Positions 8,687-18,174 of a stretch of DNA of 64,000 nt are shown in pieces. A program made the translations under genes and the position numbers. Every line of letters starts with the position of its first letter. Position 1 is the stretch's first letter. The DNA lies in assembly GCA_021777835.1 (NCBI GenBank), contig JAJYDC010000014.1:1-64000 (forward strand), read 5' to 3'. This DNA comes from Bacteroidota bacterium (lineage in GTDB: Bacteria; Bacteroidota; Ignavibacteria; Ignavibacteriales; Ignavibacteriaceae). The notes beneath the pieces were generated by a model. The model was given only the letters and a program-made list of their open reading frames with translations, made no database searches and was not told the origin of the DNA.

Positions 8687-11600
8687 ATGAACCAGCTTAC
8701 AGATCATCAAAAAAAAGCACTAAATATTAAGAGCCATATTGCATTAACTGCAAATGCAGGTTCAGGCAAGACACTTGTTTTGGCAAACCGATATCTCAAA
8801 ATTGCGTTAGAACAAAATGTATCACTGCGAAATATTGCTGCAATTACTTTTACGGATAAAGCTGCCGGGGAGTTGTACACAAAAATAGCTAGCGAAATTG
8901 AAAAGAGGCTTTCTAATACTATTCAAATATTGGAAAAGGTAAAGCTAGAAGAAATAAGACAGCAACTAGTTTCGGCAAATATTTCAACTATCCATTCATT
9001 CTGCATCAATATACTAAGAGAATATCCGGTTGAAGCCAAACTTGATTCTAATTTTATTCCCGTCGATGATAAAACGTCGTCGGAACTTATTGAATTATCG
9101 ATTGAGGAAGCAATTAAAAATGCATTACATATACCAGGAGAAGCAGCTGATGTACAATATCTAATCAGGATATTTGCATCAAAAAAAAACTTTGCATTGC
9201 AAGTTGCATCACTTATTAAGCATCGCAAAAATGTCTTAACGGTGTTAAAAAATATTTATACGCACGACGACGAAGAAGTTGCTAAATTCTTTTATTCTTC
9301 ATTTATCGAATATTCCGAAAAATTATTTATTGAAAAAATTGAAGTTATCCTTAATCTTATTAAGACGTTAAATACTGCTGTATTCGAGGTAAATAATAAT
9401 AATGCTGTTGCTTTGTCAATACAAAATTTACTTAATGACATATCCACTCAAAATAAATTGTGGGATAATTTACTAGTACTAGTAAAAATTAGAGGCATAA
9501 TATGTACAAAGTCCGGCAGTATAAAAATCAATGGGTACCTGGGTAAACATTTAAAGGAGACACTAAATACAGAGGTTTTTAAACTAGAAGAGATATTTTC
9601 TGAACTCGAATTGATAGTATCAATTGAAGATCATGAAGAAAGGGAAAGGGACCTCGCTTATTTTGGTAAAACAATTCTAAGATTTTTCAATAAAACTATT
9701 GATATATATTCGAATAAGAAAAGGGAAAGCAGCTACCTGGATTATGAAGATATCCTTTTGTTTACTCAAGAAATTTTATTAGTCGATACTGTTAGAAAAG
9801 CCTTATCTGACAAGTTTAAATATATACTCATCGACGAATATCAAGACACTAATGAAATTCAGTACAATATCTTCTTACCATTATTAGAAGATCTTCGAAA
9901 GGGAAACTTATTTGTCGTTGGAGATGAAAAGCAAAGCATTTATATGTTTCGGGATGCTGAGCTAGAAATATTTAACAGGACCAAAAGAAATATAAAAGAA
10001 ATTGAAGGCGAGTCATCATTATTATCTCTACCGGATAGCTTTAGAATGGCTCCTGAATTATGCCTTTTCACAAATACTTTATTTAATAATTTATTTAGCA
10101 GCCCTAATAGACTATTTAACGAGGTTGAACACTCTGATTTGGTTTGTGCCAATGATAATGGCACAAAAGGTAATGTCGAAATATTATTACCTAAAATAAA
10201 TCCTGATGAAAGTCAAAATTCAAATCAGCAAATATATCCTGAAGCTGAAATAGTTACTCGAAAAATATTACAGATTGTAGAAAATAGTAATGAGCAGCTT
10301 AAAATTAACTGGGGGGATATAGCAGTTCTTTGCAGAAAAAGAAAATCCTTTGTAGAACTTGAAAAGTCTTTTATTAAGTACGGAGTACCATTCATAATAG
10401 TTGGAGGAAAAGACTTTTATAAAAGACAAACTATTTACGATATCTTCAATTATTTTGCTTTCCTTTTAGATGAAAGTAATGATGCTGCTTTGACAGGTCT
10501 TTTGCGATCTCCATTTATTTGTCTCTCAGATTCCCAAATCTTTGAGATCTCTCTTCAGAGCGGAAAAGCACTTTGGTCAAAAGTAATGAATTATTTATCG
10601 GAAAATCCGCAATTATATAAAGTATTGCAACCTCTTATTGAGATTAAAAATAATTCGAATAAGGCAGATTTTGTATCTCTTCTTAGAGAAATTCTAAACG
10701 GAACAAATTTCTTAACGATAGTAGCTTCGAGACCCGATGGCATGCAAGAGTTAGCGAATATTCAGAAAATCATTCAGCTGACTCTCAATTTCAATTTGCA
10801 AGGTTATAGAACTTTATATGACTATGTTAATTTTCTTAAAGAATCTATTGAACAATCTTTAGAGGAAGCGCAAGCCACAGTTACCGAAGACAATATGGCA
10901 GTTAAAATAATGACATTGCATCAAGCTAAAGGACTTGAGTTTCCTGTAGTGTTCTTATTCAATAGCGGGGATAGCACAAAAGCTGATACAGTAAAAAGTA
11001 AGTCAGTTACAATAAACAAGGATTTTGGACTACTGACTAAACTTCCATTAAAGGAAAACTATTTCGATGAATACGTCTCAGCACCGATCATTGGTGTAAA
11101 TGATTTAATTTCAAGTAAAAAAAATAATGCAGAGGTTAGGAGATTATTTTATGTCGGAGTAACAAGAGCTAAATATTATTTGATTATCTCTGCAACGCCA
11201 GTTAAGAATATGGAATTTAGTAAAGATTCATTTATGGGTCTCTTACATCAAGGATTGAATATAGACTTCAATAGCACAAACTATATTATAGAATCGAATC
11301 TAACTTATTTAATTTCTGACCAAAGTAAGTTCACTAATATTACTAAACTTCTTTCTCTAAATATTCCGATTATAAATGAAATAGAACTTATTAGCCAGCA
11401 ACGTCCTAATGTTACACCGGACTTCAAAATAAAGAAACTGTCATTGGACATCATTGACGATACACCTTCACAAGAAATAATATCAGCATCCAAATTTTCC
11501 GTATTCTCTCAATGTCAGCTAAAATATAACTTGACCTATAGCTTTGGTGTAAGTGAAATTGTCGAAAAAGTTCTTAGTATTAAACCATCTATGATAAAAA

Positions 11601-12292
11601 GAGATTATGAATTCGAAGTAAGAATTAGTGAGGAAGAGGACAATACTAAGAACAGTACTATTCTGTCAAAAACAAAAGGCAGAATAATTCACAAACTATT
11701 GGAAAGCGAAACGAAACCGTCAAATATTGAAGAGAATTTGGACTTAATATTAAATGAAGAATTAAAAATCGGCAATATATTGCTGAATAAAGTAACTGAA
11801 TTCAGAAATACAATTATTGGAACAATTGTTAAATATTTTGATTCTGTATCTTATAAACATATAAAATCATTTATAAATTATAAAAACGAATTTGAAATCT
11901 TTGTAGAGGAAGAAAATAATATACTATACGGAATTATTGATAAAATTATTTTTACAAAGGATAAAATAATTATTGTTGACTTTAAGACTGATAATATTAC
12001 AGAAAAGGAAATTGGCGAAAGGTCACAAATCTATATAAATCAAATGAATTTTTATTCCTATATTGTAAGTAAGTTATTTCCGAACTTTGCAAATATAGAA
12101 ATAAGACTTATATTTCTTGAACATCCTGATTTAATTATACAAAATGAAATTACTACATCTGATTTGAAAGAAACAAAAACTCAAATAAAAGAAATGATTA
12201 GTGTTTTACATACAGCTAATTTTGTAAAAAACACAAATCACTGCAGTAAATGTAAATATTCAATAAATTATTCTCACTGTATTATAAACTAA
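8687..12292 (+). CDS. AddA-like UvrD-family helicase with C-terminal PD-(D/E)XK nuclease
   Basis: The protein of 1201 residues is an SF1 DNA helicase-nuclease for double-strand break processing. Walker A is ANAGSGKT (residues 22-29), Walker B LIDEYQDT near 380-387, and helicase motif VI lies in RRLFYVGVTRAKYYL. The C-terminal nuclease shows GRIIHKLLE, GIIDKIIF and IIIVDFKTDN. Four cysteines frame the nuclease domain: Cys943 (SQCQLKY) and Cys1186, Cys1189 and Cys1198 (C-x2-C-x8-C). This arrangement is typical of the Fe-S nuclease of AddB/Cas4-type proteins, not of classical AddA. No addB gene is present in the window. It starts 13 bases after the kinase gene, so it may share its transcript. 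Other possible name: UvrD/RecB-like exonuclease. Confidence 0.88.
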   Translation: MNQLTDHQKKALNIKSHIALTANAGSGKTLVLANRYLKIALEQNVSLRNIAAITFTDKAAGELYTKIASEIEKRLSNTIQILEKVKLEEIRQQLVSANISTIHSFCINILREYPVEAKLDSNFIPVDDKTSSELIELSIEEAIKNALHIPGEAADVQYLIRIFASKKNFALQVASLIKHRKNVLTVLKNIYTHDDEEVAKFFYSSFIEYSEKLFIEKIEVILNLIKTLNTAVFEVNNNNAVALSIQNLLNDISTQNKLWDNLLVLVKIRGIICTKSGSIKINGYLGKHLKETLNTEVFKLEEIFSELELIVSIEDHEERERDLAYFGKTILRFFNKTIDIYSNKKRESSYLDYEDILLFTQEILLVDTVRKALSDKFKYILIDEYQDTNEIQYNIFLPLLEDLRKGNLFVVGDEKQSIYMFRDAELEIFNRTKRNIKEIEGESSLLSLPDSFRMAPELCLFTNTLFNNLFSSPNRLFNEVEHSDLVCANDNGTKGNVEILLPKINPDESQNSNQQIYPEAEIVTRKILQIVENSNEQLKINWGDIAVLCRKRKSFVELEKSFIKYGVPFIIVGGKDFYKRQTIYDIFNYFAFLLDESNDAALTGLLRSPFICLSDSQIFEISLQSGKALWSKVMNYLSENPQLYKVLQPLIEIKNNSNKADFVSLLREILNGTNFLTIVASRPDGMQELANIQKIIQLTLNFNLQGYRTLYDYVNFLKESIEQSLEEAQATVTEDNMAVKIMTLHQAKGLEFPVVFLFNSGDSTKADTVKSKSVTINKDFGLLTKLPLKENYFDEYVSAPIIGVNDLISSKKNNAEVRRLFYVGVTRAKYYLIISATPVKNMEFSKDSFMGLLHQGLNIDFNSTNYIIESNLTYLISDQSKFTNITKLLSLNIPIINEIELISQQRPNVTPDFKIKKLSLDIIDDTPSQEIISASKFSVFSQCQLKYNLTYSFGVSEIVEKVLSIKPSMIKRDYEFEVRISEEEDNTKNSTILSKTKGRIIHKLLESETKPSNIEENLDLILNEELKIGNILLNKVTEFRNTIIGTIVKYFDSVSYKHIKSFINYKNEFEIFVEEENNILYGIIDKIIFTKDKIIIVDFKTDNITEKEIGERSQIYINQMNFYSYIVSKLFPNFANIEIRLIFLEHPDLIIQNEITTSDLKETKTQIKEMISVLHTANFVKNTNHCSKCKYSINYSHCIIN

Positions 12293-12331
12293 CTAAAAAT
12301 ATTAAGCTTATTTCCAAAACGCGGATAAATT

Positions 12332-12796
12332 ATGTTTAAGAACGTTCAACAGCTCAGAAATCTTGAAACTATAGAGAGTGAATTAAAAAATAGCACCTCA
12401 GGTATTATTTCTTTTTATACCAGAGAAGAGAAAATCGTTCAGCTAGCCGTACCTTTTATATATCTAGATAAGAATATATTTATCATCCCTAGAAGCGAAG
12501 ATGAATTGTTCGATAAAATTCATATGGAGGTCAAGTCAAGCTTTACAGTTATAAAAAACATTAAACCCAAAAAGCGTGCTGAACTTGATTTCATACCTAC
12601 GTATGATTTTCTTTCAATTTCTATAACCGGTTTTCTTAAACGCGTTGAAGAACAGAAGATTATTGATGATCTATTTAAGAGTTACTCTAAAAAATATGTT
12701 AAAGAATACAATGACAATGATGAATTAACGGGATTAAGTAAGGTTTTCTTTATTGATACTGAAGAAATTCAGGCATTTGAAGAAGCCGGTGGATAG
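12332..12796 (+). CDS. Small protein resembling FMN-binding split-barrel (pyridoxamine phosphate oxidase-like) proteins
   Basis: The protein of 154 residues has no signal peptide or membrane segment. The N-terminal half alternates strands in a way that resembles the PNPOx-like split barrel: SGIISFYTREEKIVQLAVPFIYLDKNIFII, then SSFTVIKNIKP and a later FLSISITGFLKRVEE. That assignment is tentative, as no signature residue for FMN can be picked out with confidence. It lies between the AddA-like gene and the SpmA-SpmB fusion on the same strand, with 39 and 51 base gaps. Function is unknown. Confidence 0.45.
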   Translation: MFKNVQQLRNLETIESELKNSTSGIISFYTREEKIVQLAVPFIYLDKNIFIIPRSEDELFDKIHMEVKSSFTVIKNIKPKKRAELDFIPTYDFLSISITGFLKRVEEQKIIDDLFKSYSKKYVKEYNDNDELTGLSKVFFIDTEEIQAFEEAGG

Positions 12797-12847
12797 TTTA
12801 TTATTTACTTAAATAAATATTTATAATATAATTTTTCGGAAGTTTTA

Positions 12848-14479
12848 ATGCTAAATTATGTTTGGTTAGCCCTACTTTTTCTAGGCATTGGCACGGCAAT
12901 CACAACAGACATAATAAATCAGGATCAAAATAAATTTCAAAACGGCAATCCATTAGCCGTTACCATGGAATGCTCAGGCGGTTCTCAAATTCAAAGCGAC
13001 AAATCTTATCAAACAAATCTTAATATTAAAGCTTCAGATTTTTCGAGTTTCTATAAAGAAAACATAACTCAGGATGTTAATGTTAATGCGGTGGTTACTC
13101 CTCATCCAGGTACCGACAACGATGTAATAAATTTTAAAATTTCTAAAACCGATCCAAAAATATGGCAGGATATTGCAACTGCTTCCGGGAATAATGACGA
13201 TATATCCGGAAAAATAAAAATCGATTCAATAATCTCCCCTTCGATTGCAAAAGCACATATTGTCCTTGAGGACGTTTCATTCTTAAAATTGAAAGACGTT
13301 ACCTCGGCCGCCATAGACTATGCCGGAAGCGCAGTTAGCATCTCACTTGGTTTAATCGGCGTCATGGCTCTTTGGTTAGGTGTTATGAAAGTTGCAGAAG
13401 AAGCAGGGCTAATTTCCATTATTGCAAGGTGGTTGAAACCAGTAACTAAAAAACTATTTCCGGATGTGCCGCCGGACCATCCTGCAATGGGCTCTATGAT
13501 TATGAACATCTCTGCAAATATGTTGGGGCTTGGTAATGCGGCTACTCCATTTGGCTTAAAAGCAATGGAAGAATTGAATGAACTAAATCCCGAAAAGGGA
13601 GTTGCAACAAACGCTATGTGTACATTCCTTGCCATAAATACGGCCGGGATGACATTAATTCCAGCAACTGCTATAGCAATTCGTGCAGCTTCCGGCAGCT
13701 CTGAACCTGCAATTATTATTGGCACCTCTATATTTGCTTCCTTCTGTGCAACTATTGCCGGCATAACCGCTGCTAAAATTCTTGAGAAATTCCCTATTAA
13801 GAAAGGTGAGTTCTCCTCTTGGATAAATAATAAAATTAAATTCATTTCTGCATTAGCTGCAATAGCTCTAATTGCTGTACTGATTATTTATTCCGGAATA
13901 GGAAAGGGTATAATTTCGAAGCCAGGTTTGTTCTCTCCCAATGCTATAAGAAATATAATTCAGATATTTTCAACTCTAGCAATTCCATTATTAATAGTAA
14001 TATTTATAGGATACGGTGCAATTAAAAAAGTAAGAGTATATGAAAAGTTTGTTGAAGGTGCTAAAGAAGGATTTACAATAGCAGTAAAAATTATTCCATA
14101 TTTAGTTGCAATGCTAGTAGCAATAGGAATTTTTAGAGCCGGCGGAGCAATGCAACTACTAATAAATTTTCTTCACCCATTAACTAACCTAATCGGTCTT
14201 CCTGCTGAAGTAGTACCTATGGCATTAATGCGCCCTCTTTCGGGAAGCGGGTCTCTTGGAATAATGGCTGAAATTATATCAGTTCACGGTCCGGATTCAT
14301 TTATAGGCATATTAGTCTCTACACTGTATGGAAGCTCCGAAACCACATTCTACGTCCTGGCAGTATATTTTGGCGCAGTAAATATTAAGCGTATCCGGCA
14401 TGCTCTTTCAGCAGGACTAATTGCAGATATTGCCGGAGTTCTAGCAGCTTTATTTATTGTTAGACTCCTGTTTGGATAA
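12848..14479 (+). CDS. SpmA-SpmB fusion, nucleoside-recognition (Gate) domain membrane protein
   Basis: The protein has 543 residues. The first hydrophobic segment is residues 1-20. A hydrophilic region of about 130 residues follows (about 25-150). Then comes the SpmA-like part: SLGLIGVMALWLGVMKVAEEAGL, and MIMNISANMLGLGNAATPFGLKAM in the Gate motif. The second half is SpmB-like: ALMRPLSGSGSLGIMAEI and STLYGSSETTFYVLAVYFGAV. SpmA and SpmB are needed for spore maturation in Bacillus, but fused versions are common in non-sporulating Bacteroidota, where the cargo is unknown. The extra region between the first membrane segment and the Gate domain is not part of Bacillus SpmA. It is likely an inner-membrane transporter-like protein. 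Confidence 0.85.
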   Translation: MLNYVWLALLFLGIGTAITTDIINQDQNKFQNGNPLAVTMECSGGSQIQSDKSYQTNLNIKASDFSSFYKENITQDVNVNAVVTPHPGTDNDVINFKISKTDPKIWQDIATASGNNDDISGKIKIDSIISPSIAKAHIVLEDVSFLKLKDVTSAAIDYAGSAVSISLGLIGVMALWLGVMKVAEEAGLISIIARWLKPVTKKLFPDVPPDHPAMGSMIMNISANMLGLGNAATPFGLKAMEELNELNPEKGVATNAMCTFLAINTAGMTLIPATAIAIRAASGSSEPAIIIGTSIFASFCATIAGITAAKILEKFPIKKGEFSSWINNKIKFISALAAIALIAVLIIYSGIGKGIISKPGLFSPNAIRNIIQIFSTLAIPLLIVIFIGYGAIKKVRVYEKFVEGAKEGFTIAVKIIPYLVAMLVAIGIFRAGGAMQLLINFLHPLTNLIGLPAEVVPMALMRPLSGSGSLGIMAEIISVHGPDSFIGILVSTLYGSSETTFYVLAVYFGAVNIKRIRHALSAGLIADIAGVLAALFIVRLLFG

Positions 14480-14497
14480 ATCATATTAGGCAATGAC

Positions 14498-15451
14498 ATG
14501 AAAGTATTTATAACTCAAGAAATTCCTGAAATAGCTTCTACACTTTTAAAAGCTAAAGACTTTGACATATCTGTCTATTCAAAAAACAAACCAATATCGA
14601 AAAAAGAATTACTTAATAATGTTAAAAATGCCGATGCAGTAATCTCTCTCTTAACAGATAAATTTGATTCAGATATACTTGATCACATGCCGAATTGCAA
14701 AATAATAGCCAACTATGCTGTCGGTTTTAATAACATTGATATTAATTACGCCCGTCAGAAGGGAATTACGGTTACAAATACACCTGATGTTCTAACCGAT
14801 GCAACAGCCGACCTTGCTATAGCTTTAACACTTGCATGTGCAAGAAGGCTAGTCGACGGAATTGATATGGTACGCCAAAAGAGATTCAATGGATGGCTGC
14901 CTAAACTTTTACTTGGAGTTGAACTAAAAGATAAAGTCTTCGGAATTCTTGGTGCAGGAAGAATTGGAACTGCCACGGCAATTAGAGCTAAGTCTTTCGG
15001 GACAAAAATAATATATTATTCTAATTCAAAAAACGAAATATTGGAAAACAAAACGGATGCTAAGAAAGTATCTTTGGAATATTTATTAAAGAACTCCGAC
15101 ATTATATCAATACATCTTCCACTTAATCCCAAAACATTGCATCTTTTAGATAGTGAAAAACTAAAATTACTAAAGAAGATGGCAATAATTATCAATACGG
15201 CACGCGGAGATATTGTTGACGAAAAAGCATTGATCAATATCCTTAAAAAGAAAAAAATATTTGCAGCCGGATTTGATGTATACGAAAATGAACCAAACCT
15301 TAATCCTGAGCTTTACAAACTAAAGAACGTGGTTCTGCTTCCGCATTTAGGAAGCGCCACCATAGATGCCCGCAATAATATGGCAATACTTGCAGCTAAA
15401 AATGTCATCGCTATTCTATCCGGAAAAAAGCCAATCACTCCAGTAAATTAA
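14498..15451 (+). CDS. D-isomer-specific 2-hydroxyacid dehydrogenase (glyoxylate/hydroxypyruvate reductase type)
   Basis: The protein of 317 residues has the usual length. The NAD(P)-binding Rossmann motif is GILGAGRIGTATAIRAKSFG (about residues 149-168). The catalytic Arg lies in INTARGDIVDEKAL, the Glu in AGFDVYENEP and the His in LLPHLGSAT. The sequence around NADAVISLLTDKFD and the short loop after it are typical of D-glycerate dehydrogenase/glyoxylate reductase. It would interconvert glyoxylate or hydroxypyruvate with glycolate or D-glycerate using NAD(P)H. It follows the SpmA-SpmB gene by 18 bases. The exact substrate cannot be read from the sequence. Confidence 0.88.
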   Translation: MKVFITQEIPEIASTLLKAKDFDISVYSKNKPISKKELLNNVKNADAVISLLTDKFDSDILDHMPNCKIIANYAVGFNNIDINYARQKGITVTNTPDVLTDATADLAIALTLACARRLVDGIDMVRQKRFNGWLPKLLLGVELKDKVFGILGAGRIGTATAIRAKSFGTKIIYYSNSKNEILENKTDAKKVSLEYLLKNSDIISIHLPLNPKTLHLLDSEKLKLLKKMAIIINTARGDIVDEKALINILKKKKIFAAGFDVYENEPNLNPELYKLKNVVLLPHLGSATIDARNNMAILAAKNVIAILSGKKPITPVN

Positions 15452-15633
15452 TAATAAGAGCCTTAAGAAATTTTCTACTTTACTGACGTAGAATCAATAA
15501 TAGACTATATCGTTATTAACCAAATTGATTTTATTTTGATAGAAACATAAAGCGTATTTCTTTGAATTTGAGACGGAAATTAAATAAGTTAGGCATGTAA
15601 AGTAGCGATAACTACTAACGAAAGTAAAATTAT

Positions 15634-16755
15634 ATGAGAATAGGGATTCCCAAAGAAAACATCCAAGAAGAAAAACGGGTAGCGTTAGCGCCGGCAGGCG
15701 TTGACTCCCTTACCAGATCAGGACATACAATCTATTTTCAAAGCGGCGCCGGTGAAGGAAGCAACTTTAGTGATGAAGAATACCGTCAAGCGGGAGCTAC
15801 AATTGTATACAACAACGAAGAAGTTTATAGAAGAGCCGAACTTATTGCTAAAGTAACGCCTCTTGCTGATTCAGAACTAAATCTACTTCAGGATAATCAA
15901 ATCCTATTTTCTTTCCTACATTTGGCAGTGGGAAACAAAGCAACGATTGAAAGTCTTTTGCAAAAAAATATTACTGCAATCGGATATGAGCTTATTGAAA
16001 ATGAATTAGGACTTCCGGTACTACACTCAATGAGTGAAATTGCAGGACAGCTTTCAATTCAAATAGCCGAACGTTATCTTGAAAGTTATACAAAAGGGGG
16101 TCGTGGAATTTTATTAGGCGGTATAACAGGAGTTGCACCAGCCGCAGTCGTCATACTTGGTGCAGGTGTAGTAGGGACATCAGCTGCAAGGGCAGCGCTT
16201 GGAAGAGGTGCACAAGTAGTTGTATTAGATAAAGATCTAAATCGTCTAAGAAAAATTGATTCTATATTTCATCAACAATTAACGACAGTAATGGCAAATC
16301 CTTATACCATTTCACGCGGAGTTAAATTTGCGGATGTCCTTATCGGAGCAGTATTAATCAAAGGTGAAAAGACACCGCACATCGTTACCGAAGATATGGT
16401 CAAGAAAATGAAAAAGGGTGCTGTAATTATAGACGTCTCGATTGACCAGGGCGGATGTATAGAAACAAGTCATATAAAGACAATATCAGATCCAATATAT
16501 TATACGCATGAAGTAATCCATTATTGTGTTCCGAATATGCCTGCTCTTGTATCAAAAACCGCAAGTTATGGTTTGAACAATGCCTCCTTACCTTATATTC
16601 AAAATATTGCAGACAATGGATTATCTAACGCATTAGTGGGAGACTCGGGTTTGGCAAATGGAGTATGTACTTATAAGGGATATGTTTCAAACGAAGCAGT
16701 AGCTAATATCTTCAATTTTGAATACAGAAGACTCAGGATATTTTCTACTAATTAG
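15634..16755 (+). CDS. ald: Alanine dehydrogenase
   Basis: The protein of 373 residues catalyses the NAD-dependent interconversion of L-alanine and pyruvate plus ammonia. The N-terminus MRIGIPKE...EKRVALAPAGVDSL is the family hallmark, with the substrate-binding Arg and Lys. HSMSEIAGQLS and the Rossmann motif VVILGAGVVGTSAARAALGRGA (about residues 171-192) follow. Downstream come DVSIDQGGC and the C-terminal NMPALVSKTASYGLNNA. A 182-base gap precedes it (15452-15633), in which I see nothing definite. A distant relationship with transhydrogenase alpha chains exists, but the full alanine dehydrogenase pattern is present. Confidence 0.93.
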   Translation: MRIGIPKENIQEEKRVALAPAGVDSLTRSGHTIYFQSGAGEGSNFSDEEYRQAGATIVYNNEEVYRRAELIAKVTPLADSELNLLQDNQILFSFLHLAVGNKATIESLLQKNITAIGYELIENELGLPVLHSMSEIAGQLSIQIAERYLESYTKGGRGILLGGITGVAPAAVVILGAGVVGTSAARAALGRGAQVVVLDKDLNRLRKIDSIFHQQLTTVMANPYTISRGVKFADVLIGAVLIKGEKTPHIVTEDMVKKMKKGAVIIDVSIDQGGCIETSHIKTISDPIYYTHEVIHYCVPNMPALVSKTASYGLNNASLPYIQNIADNGLSNALVGDSGLANGVCTYKGYVSNEAVANIFNFEYRRLRIFSTN

Positions 16756-16793
16756 AAGTTCTATTTATCAATTTAAATAAGTAAGAGAATTAT

Positions 16794-18149
16794 ATGGTTT
16801 CAATTGAAGACTTCAAAACCACGAATTCTATCCCCTTTAATATCCTTAAAACATACACGCAGAAAATTGTATCAGCAGACGAGGCAGTTAAAGTTATTAA
16901 GTCCGGAGATAAGATCTTAGCTCATTCTAATTGCGCATTCCCTCATGTTCTAATAGATGCACTTGTTAGACGAAAAGATGAACTTGAAAACGTTGAAATA
17001 ATGCACGCACTAGCTGTCGGCAACGTATCATACCTTGCACCCGGACTTGAAAAGCATTTTAGGCACAATGCATTCTTTATAGGTGCCAATACACGAGCTG
17101 CTGTAAGAGAAGGACGAGCAGACTTCACACCTATCTTTTTATATGAGACACCATTACTTTTCTCAAAGGGAATAATCAAACTTGATGCTGCTTTTATACA
17201 CGTATCACCTCCCGATGAGCATGGCTTTTGCAGTTTTGGAGTAGAAGTAGGTCTAACAAAGACAGGCGCAGAAAAAGCCAAAGTTATAATTGCACAGGTT
17301 AATAAAAATATGCCTAGAACCTTAGGTGATAGTTTTATCCACATCAATAAAATCAATTACATTGTTGAAGTAGACGAACAAATCTCTGAACTTCCTCAAG
17401 GTGAAAGAGACACATCACCCGAAATGACTGAAATAAATAAAAAGATTGCGTTTAATATAGCGGGACTTATCGAAGATGGTTCGACCTTGCAAATGGGCAT
17501 AGGCGCAATACCAGACTTTGTACTTAAGTATTTATCCAATAGTAAAGCGCTTGGAATTCATTCGGAAATGTTCTCAGACGGTACGATTGAATTAGTAGAA
17601 AAGGGAATTATTACTAATGAAATGAAAACGTTACACCCCGGAAAAATCGTAGCCGGATTTGTTCTCGGCACTAAGAGGCTATACAAATTCATTAATAATA
17701 ACCCAATGATTGAATTTCATCCTCAAGAATATGTAAATGATCCATTTGTTATAGCAAAGAATAACAAGATGGTAGCAATCAACTCAGCAATTGAAGTTGA
17801 TATTACAGGGCAAGTATGCTCTGACTCAATAGGACCTAAGCTATTTAGCGGTTTCGGAGGTCAACTTGATTTTATAAGAGGCGCCTCGCGATCAGAAGGA
17901 GGTAAGCCAATAATTGCTTTGCCTTCAACAACAAAAGATTTCAAAATATCAAGAATAGTCCCTTATCTTAACCAAGGTGCAGGTGTAATAACAGGAAGGG
18001 GGGATGTGCATTATGTTGTTACCGAATATGGACATGCTCAATTATTCGGCAAGACCATTCGTGAAAGAGTTAAGTCACTAATAAATATTGCACACCCGGA
18101 TTTCCGTGACGGGCTGTTAGAGTATGCACATAAAAACAATTACATATAA
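16794..18149 (+). CDS. Acetyl-CoA hydrolase/transferase family protein (4-hydroxybutyrate CoA-transferase-like)
   Basis: The protein of 451 residues is a class I CoA-transferase. The catalytic Glu lies in GIHSEMFSDG (about residue 259). The glycine-rich CoA-binding region TLQMGIGAIPDFVL precedes it. The C-terminal domain has SGFGGQLDFIRGASRSEGGKPIIALPST and VHYVVTEYGHAQLFGKTIRER. Such enzymes move CoA between acetyl-CoA and carboxylates (4-hydroxybutyrate, butyrate, propionate, succinate) or act as hydrolases. It lies 38 bases after ald and could work in fermentative metabolism of amino acids, which is an inference. The acceptor is not readable from sequence. Confidence 0.9.
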   Translation: MVSIEDFKTTNSIPFNILKTYTQKIVSADEAVKVIKSGDKILAHSNCAFPHVLIDALVRRKDELENVEIMHALAVGNVSYLAPGLEKHFRHNAFFIGANTRAAVREGRADFTPIFLYETPLLFSKGIIKLDAAFIHVSPPDEHGFCSFGVEVGLTKTGAEKAKVIIAQVNKNMPRTLGDSFIHINKINYIVEVDEQISELPQGERDTSPEMTEINKKIAFNIAGLIEDGSTLQMGIGAIPDFVLKYLSNSKALGIHSEMFSDGTIELVEKGIITNEMKTLHPGKIVAGFVLGTKRLYKFINNNPMIEFHPQEYVNDPFVIAKNNKMVAINSAIEVDITGQVCSDSIGPKLFSGFGGQLDFIRGASRSEGGKPIIALPSTTKDFKISRIVPYLNQGAGVITGRGDVHYVVTEYGHAQLFGKTIRERVKSLINIAHPDFRDGLLEYAHKNNYI

Positions 18150-18174
18150 TACTTTATTCAGAAAATAAAATTAG

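Noticed and set aside
13318-13845. Long antisense frame (175 codons) inside the SpmA-SpmB gene
   Set aside because: It is a mirror of the hydrophobic codons of the real gene; the plus-strand product has clear family motifs over the same stretch.
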